Source: Bradyrhizobium sp. AUGA SZCCT0283
GTDB taxonomy: Bacteria > Pseudomonadota > Alphaproteobacteria > Rhizobiales > Xanthobacteraceae
Direction of reading: 5' to 3'
Assembly (NCBI RefSeq): GCF_018130385.1
Contig: NZ_JAFCLU010000008.1
Coordinates: 124,001-188,000, forward strand
DNA length: 64,000 bases
In this document: piece after piece, positions 9,902 to 18,330 of the stretch
Layout of the letters: each line of letters starts with the position of its first letter
How positions within the stretch are numbered: position 1 is the first letter of the stretch
The notes under the pieces: model-generated
Database searches by the model: none
Told to the model about the DNA's origin: nothing
The model's input: only the letters and a program-made list of their open reading frames with translations
Position numbers and translations under genes: made by a program

Positions 9902-10028
9902 TACGCTTCACTTTCCACATTACGCTGCGACGCTTCCGCCGCCGTGATGGGAGTTGACCAGCTATTCGTCAAAGCATGGTTAATGAGGCGTGTGTAAATT
10001 GCCTTAACGGAAAGTTAGCGACGCCGGA

Positions 10029-10553
10029 TCAGCGCATGGCGAGATGAGCGAGGTCGATCGCCTTGATCCATTCGGTCTGCGGATAGACGATCAGCGCACC
10101 GAGGGCGAGCGCGATGCCGTAGGGAATCCCGCTCTGTTTGTCGTGCAGCCGGTTCAGCCAGGCTTGTCCCGTGAGCAGGGAAGGCAGCGGCCACTGCCGG
10201 AACTGAATCAGCAGGACCGTCAACGCCCCGCCGAGCAGCGAGACACAGAGCAGATAATCGAGGAGATGGTCGAAACCGAACCAGAGCGCCGCGCTGGCTG
10301 CGACCTTGGCGTCGCCGCCGCCGACCCATCCCATCGCGAAGCAGGCAAAGGCCACCACCAGAACGGCCGCGCCGGCGCCGAAATGCAGGAGGATGTCGTG
10401 CAGGCCCATGCCGCCCAGCACCGCGAGCGCCACAAAGCCGGCGATCAGCGCCAGCGACACCCGGTTCGAAATCGTCATCGTGAACAGGTCGCTCGCGGCT
10501 GCGAACGCCATCAGGGCCGGAAACAGCAGGAGGCGGGCGGTATCGAGGATCAT
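10029..10553 (-). CDS. cpaA: CpaA, prepilin peptidase (A24 family)
   Basis: 174-aa integral-membrane aspartyl protease that removes the leader of Flp prepilin and TadE-type pseudopilins. Both catalytic aspartates are visible: Asp in AAASDLFTMTISNRV near residue 19, and GWVGGGDAKVAA near residue 74. It has about five hydrophobic segments. ATG at 10553 was chosen because it gives the usual short CpaA N-terminus; an upstream ATG at 10646 would add 31 residues with no membrane character. Confidence 0.93.
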   Translation of the reverse strand: MILDTARLLLFPALMAFAAASDLFTMTISNRVSLALIAGFVALAVLGGMGLHDILLHFGAGAAVLVVAFACFAMGWVGGGDAKVAASAALWFGFDHLLDYLLCVSLLGGALTVLLIQFRQWPLPSLLTGQAWLNRLHDKQSGIPYGIALALGALIVYPQTEWIKAIDLAHLAMR

Positions 10554-10693
10554 GAGTTCACGCGAGGCTGCGGTTGACCCGGGGTCCAGGCCTTGGCCGA
10601 GCCTAGCCGCGAGAAGTGAACAATCGGGAAACGCCGCAAGTCGCACGTTCGAACCACATCCGATGGCGGCTTGCTGGTTCCGGCTAAAACGAT

Positions 10694-10719
10694 AAAGGCC
10701 CCGGCAAGCCGGGGCCTTT
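10694..10719 (-). terminator. Rho-independent terminator after pilA
   Basis: Perfect 11-bp inverted repeat AAAGGCCCCGG / CCGGGGCCTTT with a 4-base loop, 23 bases beyond the pilA stop. Read leftward, the stem is followed by a T-rich stretch. It should end the abundant pilin transcript before cpaA. Confidence 0.75.
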
Positions 10720-10741
10720 GACGCTTGCGCGCAACCGTCGC

Positions 10742-10906
10742 TTACTTGAGCGAGTTCGAGATCGTATTGAAGTTCGTCGACAGCTTGGTGCCAAGACCGT
10801 TGACGGCGGAGATGATCGCGATCGCGATGCCGGCGGCAATCAGGCCGTATTCGATGGCGGTGGCGCCGGACTCATCCTTCACGAAACGCGAAACGAGATT
10901 CTTCAT
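10742..10906 (-). CDS. pilA: Flp-type major pilin
   Basis: 54-aa Flp pilin, the structural subunit of the Tad pilus. It has the short basic leader (MKNLVSRFVKDESG), the cleavage motif G/ATAIEY with Glu at +5 and Tyr at +6, and one long hydrophobic helix (GLIAAGIAIAIISAVNG). The start is ATG 10906, preceded at good spacing by AGGAG; longer readings are unsupported. A strong terminator lies just downstream, fitting a separately and highly expressed monocistronic pilin gene. Confidence 0.96.
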   Translation of the reverse strand: MKNLVSRFVKDESGATAIEYGLIAAGIAIAIISAVNGLGTKLSTNFNTISNSLK

Positions 10907-11216
10907 AGATGATAACTCCTGTGTGTACACGTGGCTGGTCGAACTTAAGTTTGGTCCTGCCGGCGTTCTCAGCACCGTGACCATGTCGTCACCCTAGGGT
11001 GCGACAATTTCGACGCAGTTAATTCGACCGCACAAAGAAGCCTGGAACTTGCTGTTATTGAGCACAGTAAACACCGCTTTAAGGCATCCGATTAAATGCA
11101 AGCGGATCGCGGAGGCCGTTCGTCGTGCTCACGCGCTGTGTCCGCCGACTCCGTTGATTCACGGCTCCTTAAGCGCGAGCAGATACCCCTGAAGTCTCCG
11201 ATTGAACGAGGCCGCC
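10907..11216. promoter_or_regulatory. Divergent pilA / hydroxylase intergenic region with 12-bp palindrome
   Basis: About 310 bases without a gene separate pilA (leftward) from the fatty acid hydroxylase (rightward). A perfect palindrome CACCCTAGGGTG lies at 10990-11001, extended by GTCG/CGAC arms with a one-base bulge. It is about 85 bases upstream of pilA and could be an operator or a leader hairpin. The distal part is AT-richer, as expected for promoters. No factor can be named. Confidence 0.4.
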
Positions 11217-12044
11217 ATGTCCAGTTTGCCAATGCAAGTCATCGAGGTAGTAGGCCAGACGATGGCGAAGGTCGTACCGGTCACGATAGCGCTCGCACTT
11301 GTGTTCACGGTGCTCTCGCATTTCTGGGCCTGCAATCCGGGCAAACCCTGGTGGCGCAAGCGCGAACTCATCACCGACATCTGCTACTGGTTCTTCGTGC
11401 CGGTGTTCGCGCGCATCTTCCGCATCGGGCTGCTGGTGCTCGGCGCCGCCGTCCTCTTCAACATTCATGAGCCGGACGAACTGATCGCATTCTACGACAA
11501 TGGCCATGGGCCGCTGTCGGAGCTTCCGCTCTGGGTGCAGGCGATATTGTTCCTCGTCGCGTCCGATTTCATGCTGTACTGGCTGCACCGCATGTTTCAC
11601 GGCGGCGGATTCTGGAAATACCACGCCATCCATCATTCCTCGGAGGATCTCGAGTGGATCTCGGCGGCGCGGTTTCACCCCGTCAACCTGTTTCTCGGAA
11701 CGATCCTGGTCGACGTCATTCTGCTGATCGCAGGCATCTCTCCCAACATCATGCTGTGGGTCGGGCCGTTCACGACCTTCCATTCCGCCTTCGTTCACGC
11801 CAACCTGAGCTGGACGTTCGGGCCGTTCAAATACCTGCTTGCCACGCCGGTCTTCCATCGCTGGCATCACACCTCGCTCGACGAGGGCGGCAATACTAAT
11901 TTCGCGGGGACCTTCCCGCTCTGGGACGTCCTGTTCGGAACGTTCCGCATGCCGGAGAGCCGGCTGCCTGACGATTACGGTGTGGACGATCAGGAGATCC
12001 CCACCGAGATCGGTGGGCAATTGGCCTATCCATTCCGTCAATAG
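11217..12044 (+). CDS. Sterol desaturase / fatty acid hydroxylase family protein, copy 1
   Basis: 275-aa integral-membrane di-iron oxygenase of the fatty acid hydroxylase superfamily. The histidine clusters that bind the iron pair are complete: HRMFH, HAIHHSS and HRWHH, between four or so hydrophobic helices. The substrate is unknown; sterols, carotenoids or fatty acyl lipids are the family's range. The gene is a paralogue of the one at 14628-15455, same length and collinear throughout. ATG 11217 has GAGG upstream; a TTG at 11202 is possible but less likely. Confidence 0.88.
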   Translation: MSSLPMQVIEVVGQTMAKVVPVTIALALVFTVLSHFWACNPGKPWWRKRELITDICYWFFVPVFARIFRIGLLVLGAAVLFNIHEPDELIAFYDNGHGPLSELPLWVQAILFLVASDFMLYWLHRMFHGGGFWKYHAIHHSSEDLEWISAARFHPVNLFLGTILVDVILLIAGISPNIMLWVGPFTTFHSAFVHANLSWTFGPFKYLLATPVFHRWHHTSLDEGGNTNFAGTFPLWDVLFGTFRMPESRLPDDYGVDDQEIPTEIGGQLAYPFRQ

Positions 12045-12062
12045 CCAGGCCGGCAGTTTCGC

Positions 12063-13520
12063 ATGAGCACTGAAGCCGGATCGATCCAGCGCGAGAAAGC
12101 CTTCAGCCTTGCCGACGTCCCGGCATGGCTCTGGCTCGGAATCGGCGTCTACGCGCTGGTGCTGATCGGCGGACGGTCGCTTCTGAACGATTCAGATACC
12201 TACTGGCAGATCGCCGTGGGCCAGTGGATCCTCGATCACCACGCATTGCCGCGCGTCGACATCTATTCCTTCACCAAGGCGGGAGAGCCTTGGACGTCGT
12301 CGTCCTGGCTGGCGCAGGTGCTGTATGCGACGGGCTACCAACTGGCGGGCTGGACCGGGCCGGTGGTTCTCGCCGCGACCTGCATCGCCGTAACCTTCGC
12401 CTTGTTCGCTCATATTCTCAGCCGCCGTATTCCCGCGGCCTATGCGGTCGCCGTCGCGATGGTGGTGCTGGCGCTTTCGATGGGGCATTTTCTGGCCCGC
12501 CCGCATGTGCTGGTGCTGCCGACCATGCTGGCGTGGGCGAACGGGCTGATGTTGGCGAGCGAGCGCGGCCAGGCGCCGTCGCCATGGCTGCTGCCGTTGA
12601 TCGCGTTGTGGGCGAACCTCCACGGCGGGTTCGTGTTCGGCCTCGTGCTGGTCGGCGCGTTCGCGCTCGATGCGCTGTGGAATGCCGATCGCGCGCAGCG
12701 AAAGTCGGTGGTGCTGCGCTGGGCGGCGTTCGGCATCGGTGCGCTGGTAGCCTGCTGCGCCACGCCTTACGGGTGGGGATCGATCCTCGCCGCACGCAAG
12801 ATCCTCGATCTCGGCGAACTCCTACATCTGATCTATGAATGGATGCCAGCGGATTTCAGCAAATTCAGCGTGTTCGAGCTGGCGATCCTCATGCTGATCG
12901 GCGGCGCGCTCTATGGCGGCGTCAAGCTCACGCCGCCGCGGATCGCGCTGGTGCTGGGCCTGTTGCACATGGCGCTGTCGCATGTCAGGAATGTCGAGAT
13001 CTTCGCCCTGCTGCTGCCGATCGTGGTGCTCGCGCCGGTGGCATCACAGTTCGCGCTGCGGCCGGCCTGGCTCGCCCGTACCGGCGCCCCGATGCCCGTG
13101 ATGGCGGCGGTCTTGGTCCTGCTCGGCGGCTGGACATGGCTGCTGGCGGCCAACACTACTTTTGCACCGCCCGAAAACCAGTCGCCGTCTGCGGCCGTCG
13201 ATGCGCTGAAGGCGCACAATCCCAGGCGAGTCCTCAACGATCTCCCGTTCGGCGGCTATCTGATCTGGCGCCAGATGCCCGTGTTCATCGACGGGCGCGC
13301 CGAGCTTTACGGCGAAGCGTTCGACGTGGCCTATTACCGCGCGCTGCAGCTCAAGGACGTCAACCAGTTTCTCGACATTCTCAAGACCTGGGACATCGAC
13401 GCCGTGCTGTTGACGCCGCACACCCCGGCGGTCGGCCTGCTCGATCATATCGGCGGCTGGCGGCGCGCCTACGCCGATGAGAACGCCGTGCTGCACGTCC
13501 GCACCGCCGGCAGGCCATGA
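12063..13520 (+). CDS. Polytopic membrane protein, GT-C-like architecture, unknown function
   Basis: 485-aa membrane protein with about ten or more hydrophobic segments. The N-terminal loop holds NDSDTYWQIAVGQWIL and FTKAGEPWTSSSWLAQ, and the C-terminal soluble tail holds MPVFIDGRAELYGEAFDVAY. The first-loop acidic DSD and overall plan recall GT-C glycosyltransferases that use lipid-linked sugars, but no signature is clear enough to assign an activity. It starts 18 bases after copy 1 of the hydroxylase and overlaps the following acyltransferase by four bases (ATGA), so the three are probably co-transcribed. Confidence 0.75.
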   Translation: MSTEAGSIQREKAFSLADVPAWLWLGIGVYALVLIGGRSLLNDSDTYWQIAVGQWILDHHALPRVDIYSFTKAGEPWTSSSWLAQVLYATGYQLAGWTGPVVLAATCIAVTFALFAHILSRRIPAAYAVAVAMVVLALSMGHFLARPHVLVLPTMLAWANGLMLASERGQAPSPWLLPLIALWANLHGGFVFGLVLVGAFALDALWNADRAQRKSVVLRWAAFGIGALVACCATPYGWGSILAARKILDLGELLHLIYEWMPADFSKFSVFELAILMLIGGALYGGVKLTPPRIALVLGLLHMALSHVRNVEIFALLLPIVVLAPVASQFALRPAWLARTGAPMPVMAAVLVLLGGWTWLLAANTTFAPPENQSPSAAVDALKAHNPRRVLNDLPFGGYLIWRQMPVFIDGRAELYGEAFDVAYYRALQLKDVNQFLDILKTWDIDAVLLTPHTPAVGLLDHIGGWRRAYADENAVLHVRTAGRP

Positions 13521-14569
13521 CGCGGCGCAACCAATCGCTGGATCTTTTGCGCGGCGTGGCCATCCTGATGGTCGTCCTGGTGCACTGCCAGGAAGAGTCC
13601 ACAGGCATCGTTCCCGGCCTGACCTGGTCCGCCAAAGAGTATGGCGGGCTCGGCGTCCAGCTCTTTTTCATCGTCAGCGGCTATACGATGATGCTGACGT
13701 TCGGTGACAGGCTCGATCTCGCCGCCGCCCGCTCGTTTTATATCCGGCGTGTCTTCAGGATCGCGCCGCTGTTCTGGATCGCGATTGTTTTTTATCTGCT
13801 GGTGACGCGAGGCCGCGGCATCACAAACTTCGCGCCTGACGGCGTCGGCGTAAGCGACGTGCTGCTGACGTTCTTCTTCCTGCATTGGAGCAGCGTCACC
13901 GCCTGCAATTCGGTCGTTCCGGGCGGCTGGAGCATTGCGGTGGAAATGCAGTTCTATCTGCTGTTTCCGCTTCTGATCTATCTGTTCCGCCGGCATAACG
14001 GCGCCATGCTGTGCTACGCGTTGATCGCGCTTGTGAGCGTCATCGGGAAATTTGTCGTCGAGCCCAACCTGATTCCGCGGCTGGCGGCGTCGCTGCCGGC
14101 CAGCCAGGCATATCTGGCTGAAGGCGTTTTCACGAGCTGGCTGCCGCACCAGGTGATCTGTTTCGGCTTCGGCATCCTGCTGTATGACTATATCGAGTTG
14201 AAGAACAGGCCGGCATTCGGTGCGCTGTTTCTGCTCGGCGCGGCGCTAATGTCCCCGCCGCTGGGCGCCAAAGTCGCGCTGCTGGCTGCATTCGCCTTCG
14301 GTGTCCTGATCTCGAACGTCTCGCTGTCGTGGATGACGGTGTTGGGACGTCACTCCTACGCCATCTATCTCGTTCATTTCGCCGTGGTGTCGTTCATGGT
14401 CGCGCTCTCGCCGATGGGTCTGCTGCCGCTGTTCGTGCTGGTCACCGCCGTGTCGCTGGCGTTCAGCTATTATCTGATCGAGCCCCGGATCGAGCGTCCC
14501 TTCAACCGGCTGGGCCACGCGCTGGCGTCGGCCGGTAGTGCCCCGAAAGCCGTCGTGACGGCCTCCTGA
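13517..14569 (+). CDS. Acyltransferase 3 family membrane protein (OafA/ExoZ type)
   Basis: 350-aa integral-membrane O-acyltransferase, a family that adds acetyl or other acyl groups to surface sugars and lipids. The N-terminal signature SLDLLRGVAILMVVLVHC carries the catalytic-site His, followed by GLGVQLFFIVSGYTMML and RRVFRIAPLFWIAI with its conserved Arg. GGWSIAVEMQFYLLFPLLI is another family hallmark. About ten membrane helices. It is translationally coupled to the preceding membrane protein, which suggests joint modification of an envelope glycan or lipid. Confidence 0.9.
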   Translation: MTRRNQSLDLLRGVAILMVVLVHCQEESTGIVPGLTWSAKEYGGLGVQLFFIVSGYTMMLTFGDRLDLAAARSFYIRRVFRIAPLFWIAIVFYLLVTRGRGITNFAPDGVGVSDVLLTFFFLHWSSVTACNSVVPGGWSIAVEMQFYLLFPLLIYLFRRHNGAMLCYALIALVSVIGKFVVEPNLIPRLAASLPASQAYLAEGVFTSWLPHQVICFGFGILLYDYIELKNRPAFGALFLLGAALMSPPLGAKVALLAAFAFGVLISNVSLSWMTVLGRHSYAIYLVHFAVVSFMVALSPMGLLPLFVLVTAVSLAFSYYLIEPRIERPFNRLGHALASAGSAPKAVVTAS

Positions 14570-14627
14570 AGGCTTTGAGGGACGTGCGAACTGGCGGCGA
14601 GGCGGGGCTTCTGGTACGCCGGTCGAA

Positions 14628-15455
14628 ATGAACCTGCCGACCGAAATCGTCGAAATGCTCGGCCAGACCTTGGCCAAGGTGGTGCCGGTCACGATCGCAC
14701 TGGCGCTCGTGTTCTCGGTGCTGGCGCATTTCTGGGCCTGCAACCCCGGCAGGCCCTGGTGGCGCAAGCGCGAGCTCGTCACCGACGTCTGCTACTGGTT
14801 CCTGGTACCCTTGTTCGCGCGCGTGTTCCGCATCGGGCTATTGGTGCTGGGTGCCGCCCTGGTGTTTGGCATTCGCGACGCCGACGAACTGATCGCCTTC
14901 TACGACAACGGCCACGGCCCGCTGTCGAGGCTGCCATTGTGGCTGCAGGCGATCCTGTTCCTGGTCGCCGCCGATTTCATGATGTACTGGCTGCACCGCA
15001 TGTTCCATGGTGGCGGGTTCTGGAAATACCACGCCATCCACCATTCGTCGGAAGATGTGGACTGGATCTCGGCGGCGCGCTTTCATCCCGTCAACCTGCT
15101 GTTAGGCACCATCGGGGTCGATGTCGTGCTGCTAATGGCCGGTATTTCGCCGGGCGTGATGCTCTGGCTCGGGCCGTTCAACATCTTCCATTCGGCGTTC
15201 GTCCACGCCAACCTCAACTGGACGCTCGGCCCGTTCAAATACGTCGTGGCAACGCCGGTGTTTCACCGCTGGCACCACACCTCCCGCGCGGAGGGCGGCG
15301 ACACCAATTTCGCGGGCACCTTTCCGCTCTGGGACATCCTGTTCGGGACCTTCCGGATGCCGAACGGCACGCTGCCGGACCAGTATGGCGTCGACGATCA
15401 GTCCTCGTTTCCCCGCGAAATCATCGGACAACTGGCCTATCCGTTCCGCAAATAG
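14628..15455 (+). CDS. Sterol desaturase / fatty acid hydroxylase family protein, copy 2
   Basis: 275-aa paralogue of the gene at 11217-12044, same length and collinear without obvious gaps, visibly more than three quarters identical. The same HRMFH, HAIHHSS and HRWHH iron ligands are present, so both copies should be active membrane di-iron enzymes. Differences cluster in the first helix loop and near the C-terminus. The two copies form direct repeats around the membrane protein and acyltransferase genes, pointing to tandem duplication with the pair trapped between them. Confidence 0.88.
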   Translation: MNLPTEIVEMLGQTLAKVVPVTIALALVFSVLAHFWACNPGRPWWRKRELVTDVCYWFLVPLFARVFRIGLLVLGAALVFGIRDADELIAFYDNGHGPLSRLPLWLQAILFLVAADFMMYWLHRMFHGGGFWKYHAIHHSSEDVDWISAARFHPVNLLLGTIGVDVVLLMAGISPGVMLWLGPFNIFHSAFVHANLNWTLGPFKYVVATPVFHRWHHTSRAEGGDTNFAGTFPLWDILFGTFRMPNGTLPDQYGVDDQSSFPREIIGQLAYPFRK

Positions 15456-15595
15456 TGTATGTCCGCGGCGGATTTCTTGCCGCATTTCGGAGCCTATTTG
15501 CCCTTTGTTCATGAATTGTCGTCAGATTCACCGTGTCGGGCGCCGGTTCCGCTGCGTATCGCCATTGCCGGCTTGTTGATGCCCCGGGGTAAAGT

Positions 15596-16102
15596 ATGTC
15601 GTTCAAGTCCCAGCGTATTCGCGCGCGTGCGCGTTTTGGATTGCGTTCCCTCGTTGCAGGAATCCTGCTCTGGCCGGCCGTCTGCCTGGCCGCGCCCGAT
15701 CCCGACCGTATCGCCGTCTATGTCGATCAGGCAAAGCTCGTGAAGCTTCCTGCCAAGGTCTCCACCATCGTGGTCGGAAACCCGCTGATTGCGGATGTTA
15801 CCCTGCAGAGCGGGGGCATCGTCGTCGTCACCGGCAAGGGCTACGGCGCGACCAATTTCATCGCCATGGACCGCAACGGCGAAGTCCTGGTGGACCGCCA
15901 GATCCAGGTCGAAGGCCCGAGCGATCAACTCGTCACCGTCTACCGCGGCGTCGAACGGGAATCCTATAGCTGCATGCCGATCTGCCAGCGCAGGGTCACC
16001 CTTGGCGACGGCGACGGCTACTTCAAGGCCGCAATCGATCAGGCCGGCTCGCTCTCCAGCCAGGCTGCCGGCTCGGCGGCGGGCGGCGGCGCCAAGAACT
16101 GA
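15596..16102 (+). CDS. Pilus assembly protein, secretin N-terminal domain only
   Basis: 168-aa exported protein. A signal peptide (about residues 1-36, ending VCLAAP) precedes a single pilus/secretin N-domain with VKLPAKVSTIVVGNPLIADV and VVVTGKGYGATNFIAMDRNG. This matches the front domain of CpaC but has no barrel. The tail holds two close Cys residues (YSCMPICQRR) and a Ser/Ala/Gly-rich end. It sits beside the TadE genes and probably adds a periplasmic ring or docking element to the Tad secretin. That role is inference. Confidence 0.85.
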   Translation: MSFKSQRIRARARFGLRSLVAGILLWPAVCLAAPDPDRIAVYVDQAKLVKLPAKVSTIVVGNPLIADVTLQSGGIVVVTGKGYGATNFIAMDRNGEVLVDRQIQVEGPSDQLVTVYRGVERESYSCMPICQRRVTLGDGDGYFKAAIDQAGSLSSQAAGSAAGGGAKN

Positions 16103-16280
16103 CCCGTTTACACGGGGCCCGCCGGCTGCATCTGGCTGATGGCATGGGCGCCGGTCTCGCGGCATGGTTAAGATCCGGTTAACGGCGCGGGTCGTTCTGT
16201 CTGGAACGGCCGAAACACTTCAACAATCAGTTTCGGATAGGTTTTTGCGGCAATTCCCCTCGCGCTCTGAGGTTTCTTCG

Positions 16281-16817
16281 ATGCCGCCTTCCACCGCTCC
16301 CAAAACCAACATCCTGCGCCGGTTTCGTCGCAATCGAAGGGGCTCGGCCGCCGTCGAGTTTGCGCTGGTTGCGCCGATGTTCTTCGCCGTTTTGTTTGCG
16401 ATCATCGAACTGGCGTTGGTGTTTTTTGCCAGCCAGATCCTCGAGACCGTGACGCAGGATACGGCACGCCTGATCATGACCGGCCAGGCGCAGAACGCCT
16501 CCTACACCCAGGCGCAGTTCAAGAACGCCGTTTGTGCCAAGCTCACCGTGATGTTCGATTGCGTGAACGGCGTCTCGATCGATGTGAAGAACTACCCGAC
16601 GTTCTCCACCGTGGACGTCTCCGACCCGATCGACGCGGGAAAAAATTTCGTTCCTCCGAACAATTATCTCCCCGGCGGTCCCGGTGACATCGTCGTCGTG
16701 CGGCTTTTCTACAAATGGCCGCTGTTCGTCACCGGCCTCGGCTTCAATGTCGCGAATATCGGCAGTAACCAGCGGCTGTTGACTGCGACCGCCGCGTTCC
16801 AGAACGAACCTTACTAG
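16281..16817 (+). CDS. tadE: TadE family pseudopilin
   Basis: 178-aa minor pilin-like protein. The N-terminal motif RRNRRGSAAVEFALVAPMFF is the TadE signature: basic leader, processing site, then Glu in a long hydrophobic helix; CpaA is the likely processing enzyme. The rest is a soluble domain with two Cys (CAKLTVMFDC) that may form a disulphide. ATG 16281 was chosen because TGAGG lies about ten bases upstream and this places the TadE motif at the normal distance from the start. Confidence 0.88.
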   Translation: MPPSTAPKTNILRRFRRNRRGSAAVEFALVAPMFFAVLFAIIELALVFFASQILETVTQDTARLIMTGQAQNASYTQAQFKNAVCAKLTVMFDCVNGVSIDVKNYPTFSTVDVSDPIDAGKNFVPPNNYLPGGPGDIVVVRLFYKWPLFVTGLGFNVANIGSNQRLLTATAAFQNEPY

Positions 16818-16829
16818 GGGGCAACGGCA

Positions 16830-17411
16830 ATGAAACCGATGAGGACAATCTGGCTTCGTGTGCGCCGCCGGGCATTCGAATTGCGCCGCAACAACAGCGG
16901 TGTCGCCGCCGTCGAATTCGCCATGATTATCCCGATCATGGCGGCGCTGCTCATTGGAACCAACGAGTTCTCGGCCGGGGTCGCCGTCGACCGCAAGGTG
17001 ACGATAATGGCGCGCACGCTGTCCGACCTGACGTCGCAGAACACCTCTGTGACCGACACGCAATTGACCAACTTCTTCAATGCCAGCAAGGCGATCATGA
17101 CGCCTTACGCGTCGGCGCCGGTGCAGGGCACGATCACGGAACTCTATATCAATCCCGACACGCTGAAGGCGCGGGTGCAGTGGAGCAAGGGTGTCGCAGC
17201 GCATTCGCCGGGCGACATCATCGACATCCCGGAAGCATTAAAGATCGGCGACACCTACCTGATCTACAGCGAGGTCAAGTACAAATACGTGCCCAGCGTC
17301 GCCTGGTTCATCAACAAGGTGGACGGCATCACACTGAGTGACATCTCCTACACCCGTCCGCGCCAGGGGCTTTGCGTGATGTACACTACGTCGGTCTGCA
17401 CCAAGACGTGA
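16830..17411 (+). CDS. TadE/TadG-like pseudopilin
   Basis: 193-aa second pseudopilin, 12 bases after the first and clearly in the same operon. RRNNSGVAAVEFAMIIPIMA is the TadE motif with the conserved Glu. A globular domain follows, ending with RPRQGLCVMYTTSVCTKT with two Cys. It lacks the von Willebrand domain of full-length TadG, so TadE-like is the safer name. A strong bidirectional terminator follows about 45 bases later. Confidence 0.87.
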   Translation: MKPMRTIWLRVRRRAFELRRNNSGVAAVEFAMIIPIMAALLIGTNEFSAGVAVDRKVTIMARTLSDLTSQNTSVTDTQLTNFFNASKAIMTPYASAPVQGTITELYINPDTLKARVQWSKGVAAHSPGDIIDIPEALKIGDTYLIYSEVKYKYVPSVAWFINKVDGITLSDISYTRPRQGLCVMYTTSVCTKT

Positions 17412-17457
17412 GACGGTCGGTCTGATCGACTGAATGCAAGGAAAATGAAGGCTAAGA

Positions 17458-17486
17458 AAAAGGCCGCGCCATGGGCGCGGCCTTTT
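17458..17486. terminator. Bidirectional rho-independent terminator
   Basis: Perfect 13-bp stem AAAAGGCCGCGCC / GGCGCGGCCTTTT with a 3-base loop, and A and T runs at its two ends. It lies between the convergent pseudopilin operon (+) and the cold-shock gene (-) and should stop both. Confidence 0.85.
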
Positions 17487-17539
17487 GGTTTACTCAGTGG
17501 CGATTCCCCGGGACGCGGTCGCGCGTCCCGAAAAATCGC

Positions 17540-17752
17540 TTATCCGGCGGCGCGCAGATTGTCGGCCGAAGATTTGCCAGAGCGGCGATCTGCCACGATT
17601 TCGTAGGAGATCTTCTGGCCTTCACGCAAAGTTCCGAGGCCGGCACGCTCGACAGCGCTGATGTGCACGAACACGTCATTGCCGCCGTCATCCGGCTGGA
17701 TGAAGCCATAGCCCTTGGTTGCGTTAAACCACTTCACGGTTCCCATGCTCAC
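17540..17752 (-). CDS. CspA-family cold shock protein
   Basis: 70-aa OB-fold nucleic-acid chaperone. Both RNP motifs are intact: KGYGFIQ (RNP1) and DVFVHISAV (RNP2), after the standard start [14 protein letters not shown] at 17752 has AAGGGA at ideal spacing; ATG two codons later is an alternative. About 270 bases separate it from infA, leaving room for the long structured 5' leader typical of cold-shock mRNAs. It is followed by the bidirectional terminator. Confidence 0.95.
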   Translation of the reverse strand: MSMGTVKWFNATKGYGFIQPDDGGNDVFVHISAVERAGLGTLREGQKISYEIVADRRSGKSSADNLRAAG

Positions 17753-18021
17753 GGGGGTAGTCCCTTCTCAGATATACAGTCGTAGCCCACCCTTCGATGG
17801 GCTGGTGAGATCGAATTTTTGGAAGGGTCGTCAGCGTCTAAACCGGCTGTACCGGTGGATAGCTAATGTCGTCCGGCCGAAAATCGATGAACAATATTAT
17901 TCGATAGTAGTGTTCAAAACAATCCTGACGTGCACGATTTTTTGATTCGGCCGGCCAGCCGGCCGCGACCGCGCACGATATGGGCGTATCGGGCGCGTTT
18001 TCGCTGATGTTCCGGGTACGC
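17753..18021. promoter_or_regulatory. cspA-type leader / infA downstream region
   Basis: About 270 bases without a gene. The AT-rich stretch 17880-17945 is the likely promoter zone for the leftward cold-shock gene, leaving an untranslated leader of well over 100 bases. A hairpin GGCCGGC-CA-GCCGGCC lies at about 17949-17964, just beyond infA; it lacks a T run in the leftward direction, so it is a weak terminator candidate at best. Confidence 0.4.
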
Positions 18022-18306
18022 TTACCGGCGGCGGAACTGACCGCTGCGCGGCGGTCCACCCCGCGGGGCGCCGGTACTGGGACGCTCGTCCTTGTGACGG
18101 AAGATCAGGCGGCCCTTCTCCAGATCGTAGGGCGACATTTCGATCGTGACCCGATCGCCTGCCAGCGTCTTGATCCGGTTCTTCTTCATCTTGCCGGCGG
18201 TGTAGGCAACAATCTCGTGTCCGGCGTCGAGCTGCACGCGGTAGCGTGCATCGGGGAGGATTTCGGTCACCAGTCCTTCGAACTGGATCAGCTCTTCTTT
18301 AGCCAT
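18022..18306 (-). CDS. infA: Translation initiation factor IF-1 with C-terminal extension
   Basis: 94-aa S1/OB-fold factor that binds the ribosomal A site during initiation. The core [20 protein letters not shown] and [20 protein letters not shown] regions, plus [13 protein letters not shown], are standard. Normal IF-1 is about 72 aa and ends near KGRI; here about 20 further Gly/Pro/Arg residues form a basic tail ending SGQFRRR. It follows the helicase gene by 24 bases on the same strand, so the two are probably co-transcribed. Confidence 0.95.
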   Translation of the reverse strand: MAKEELIQFEGLVTEILPDARYRVQLDAGHEIVAYTAGKMKKNRIKTLAGDRVTIEMSPYDLEKGRLIFRHKDERPSTGAPRGGPPRSGQFRRR

Positions 18307-18330
18307 GGTGGTCTCCAGGTCGATCGAGGC

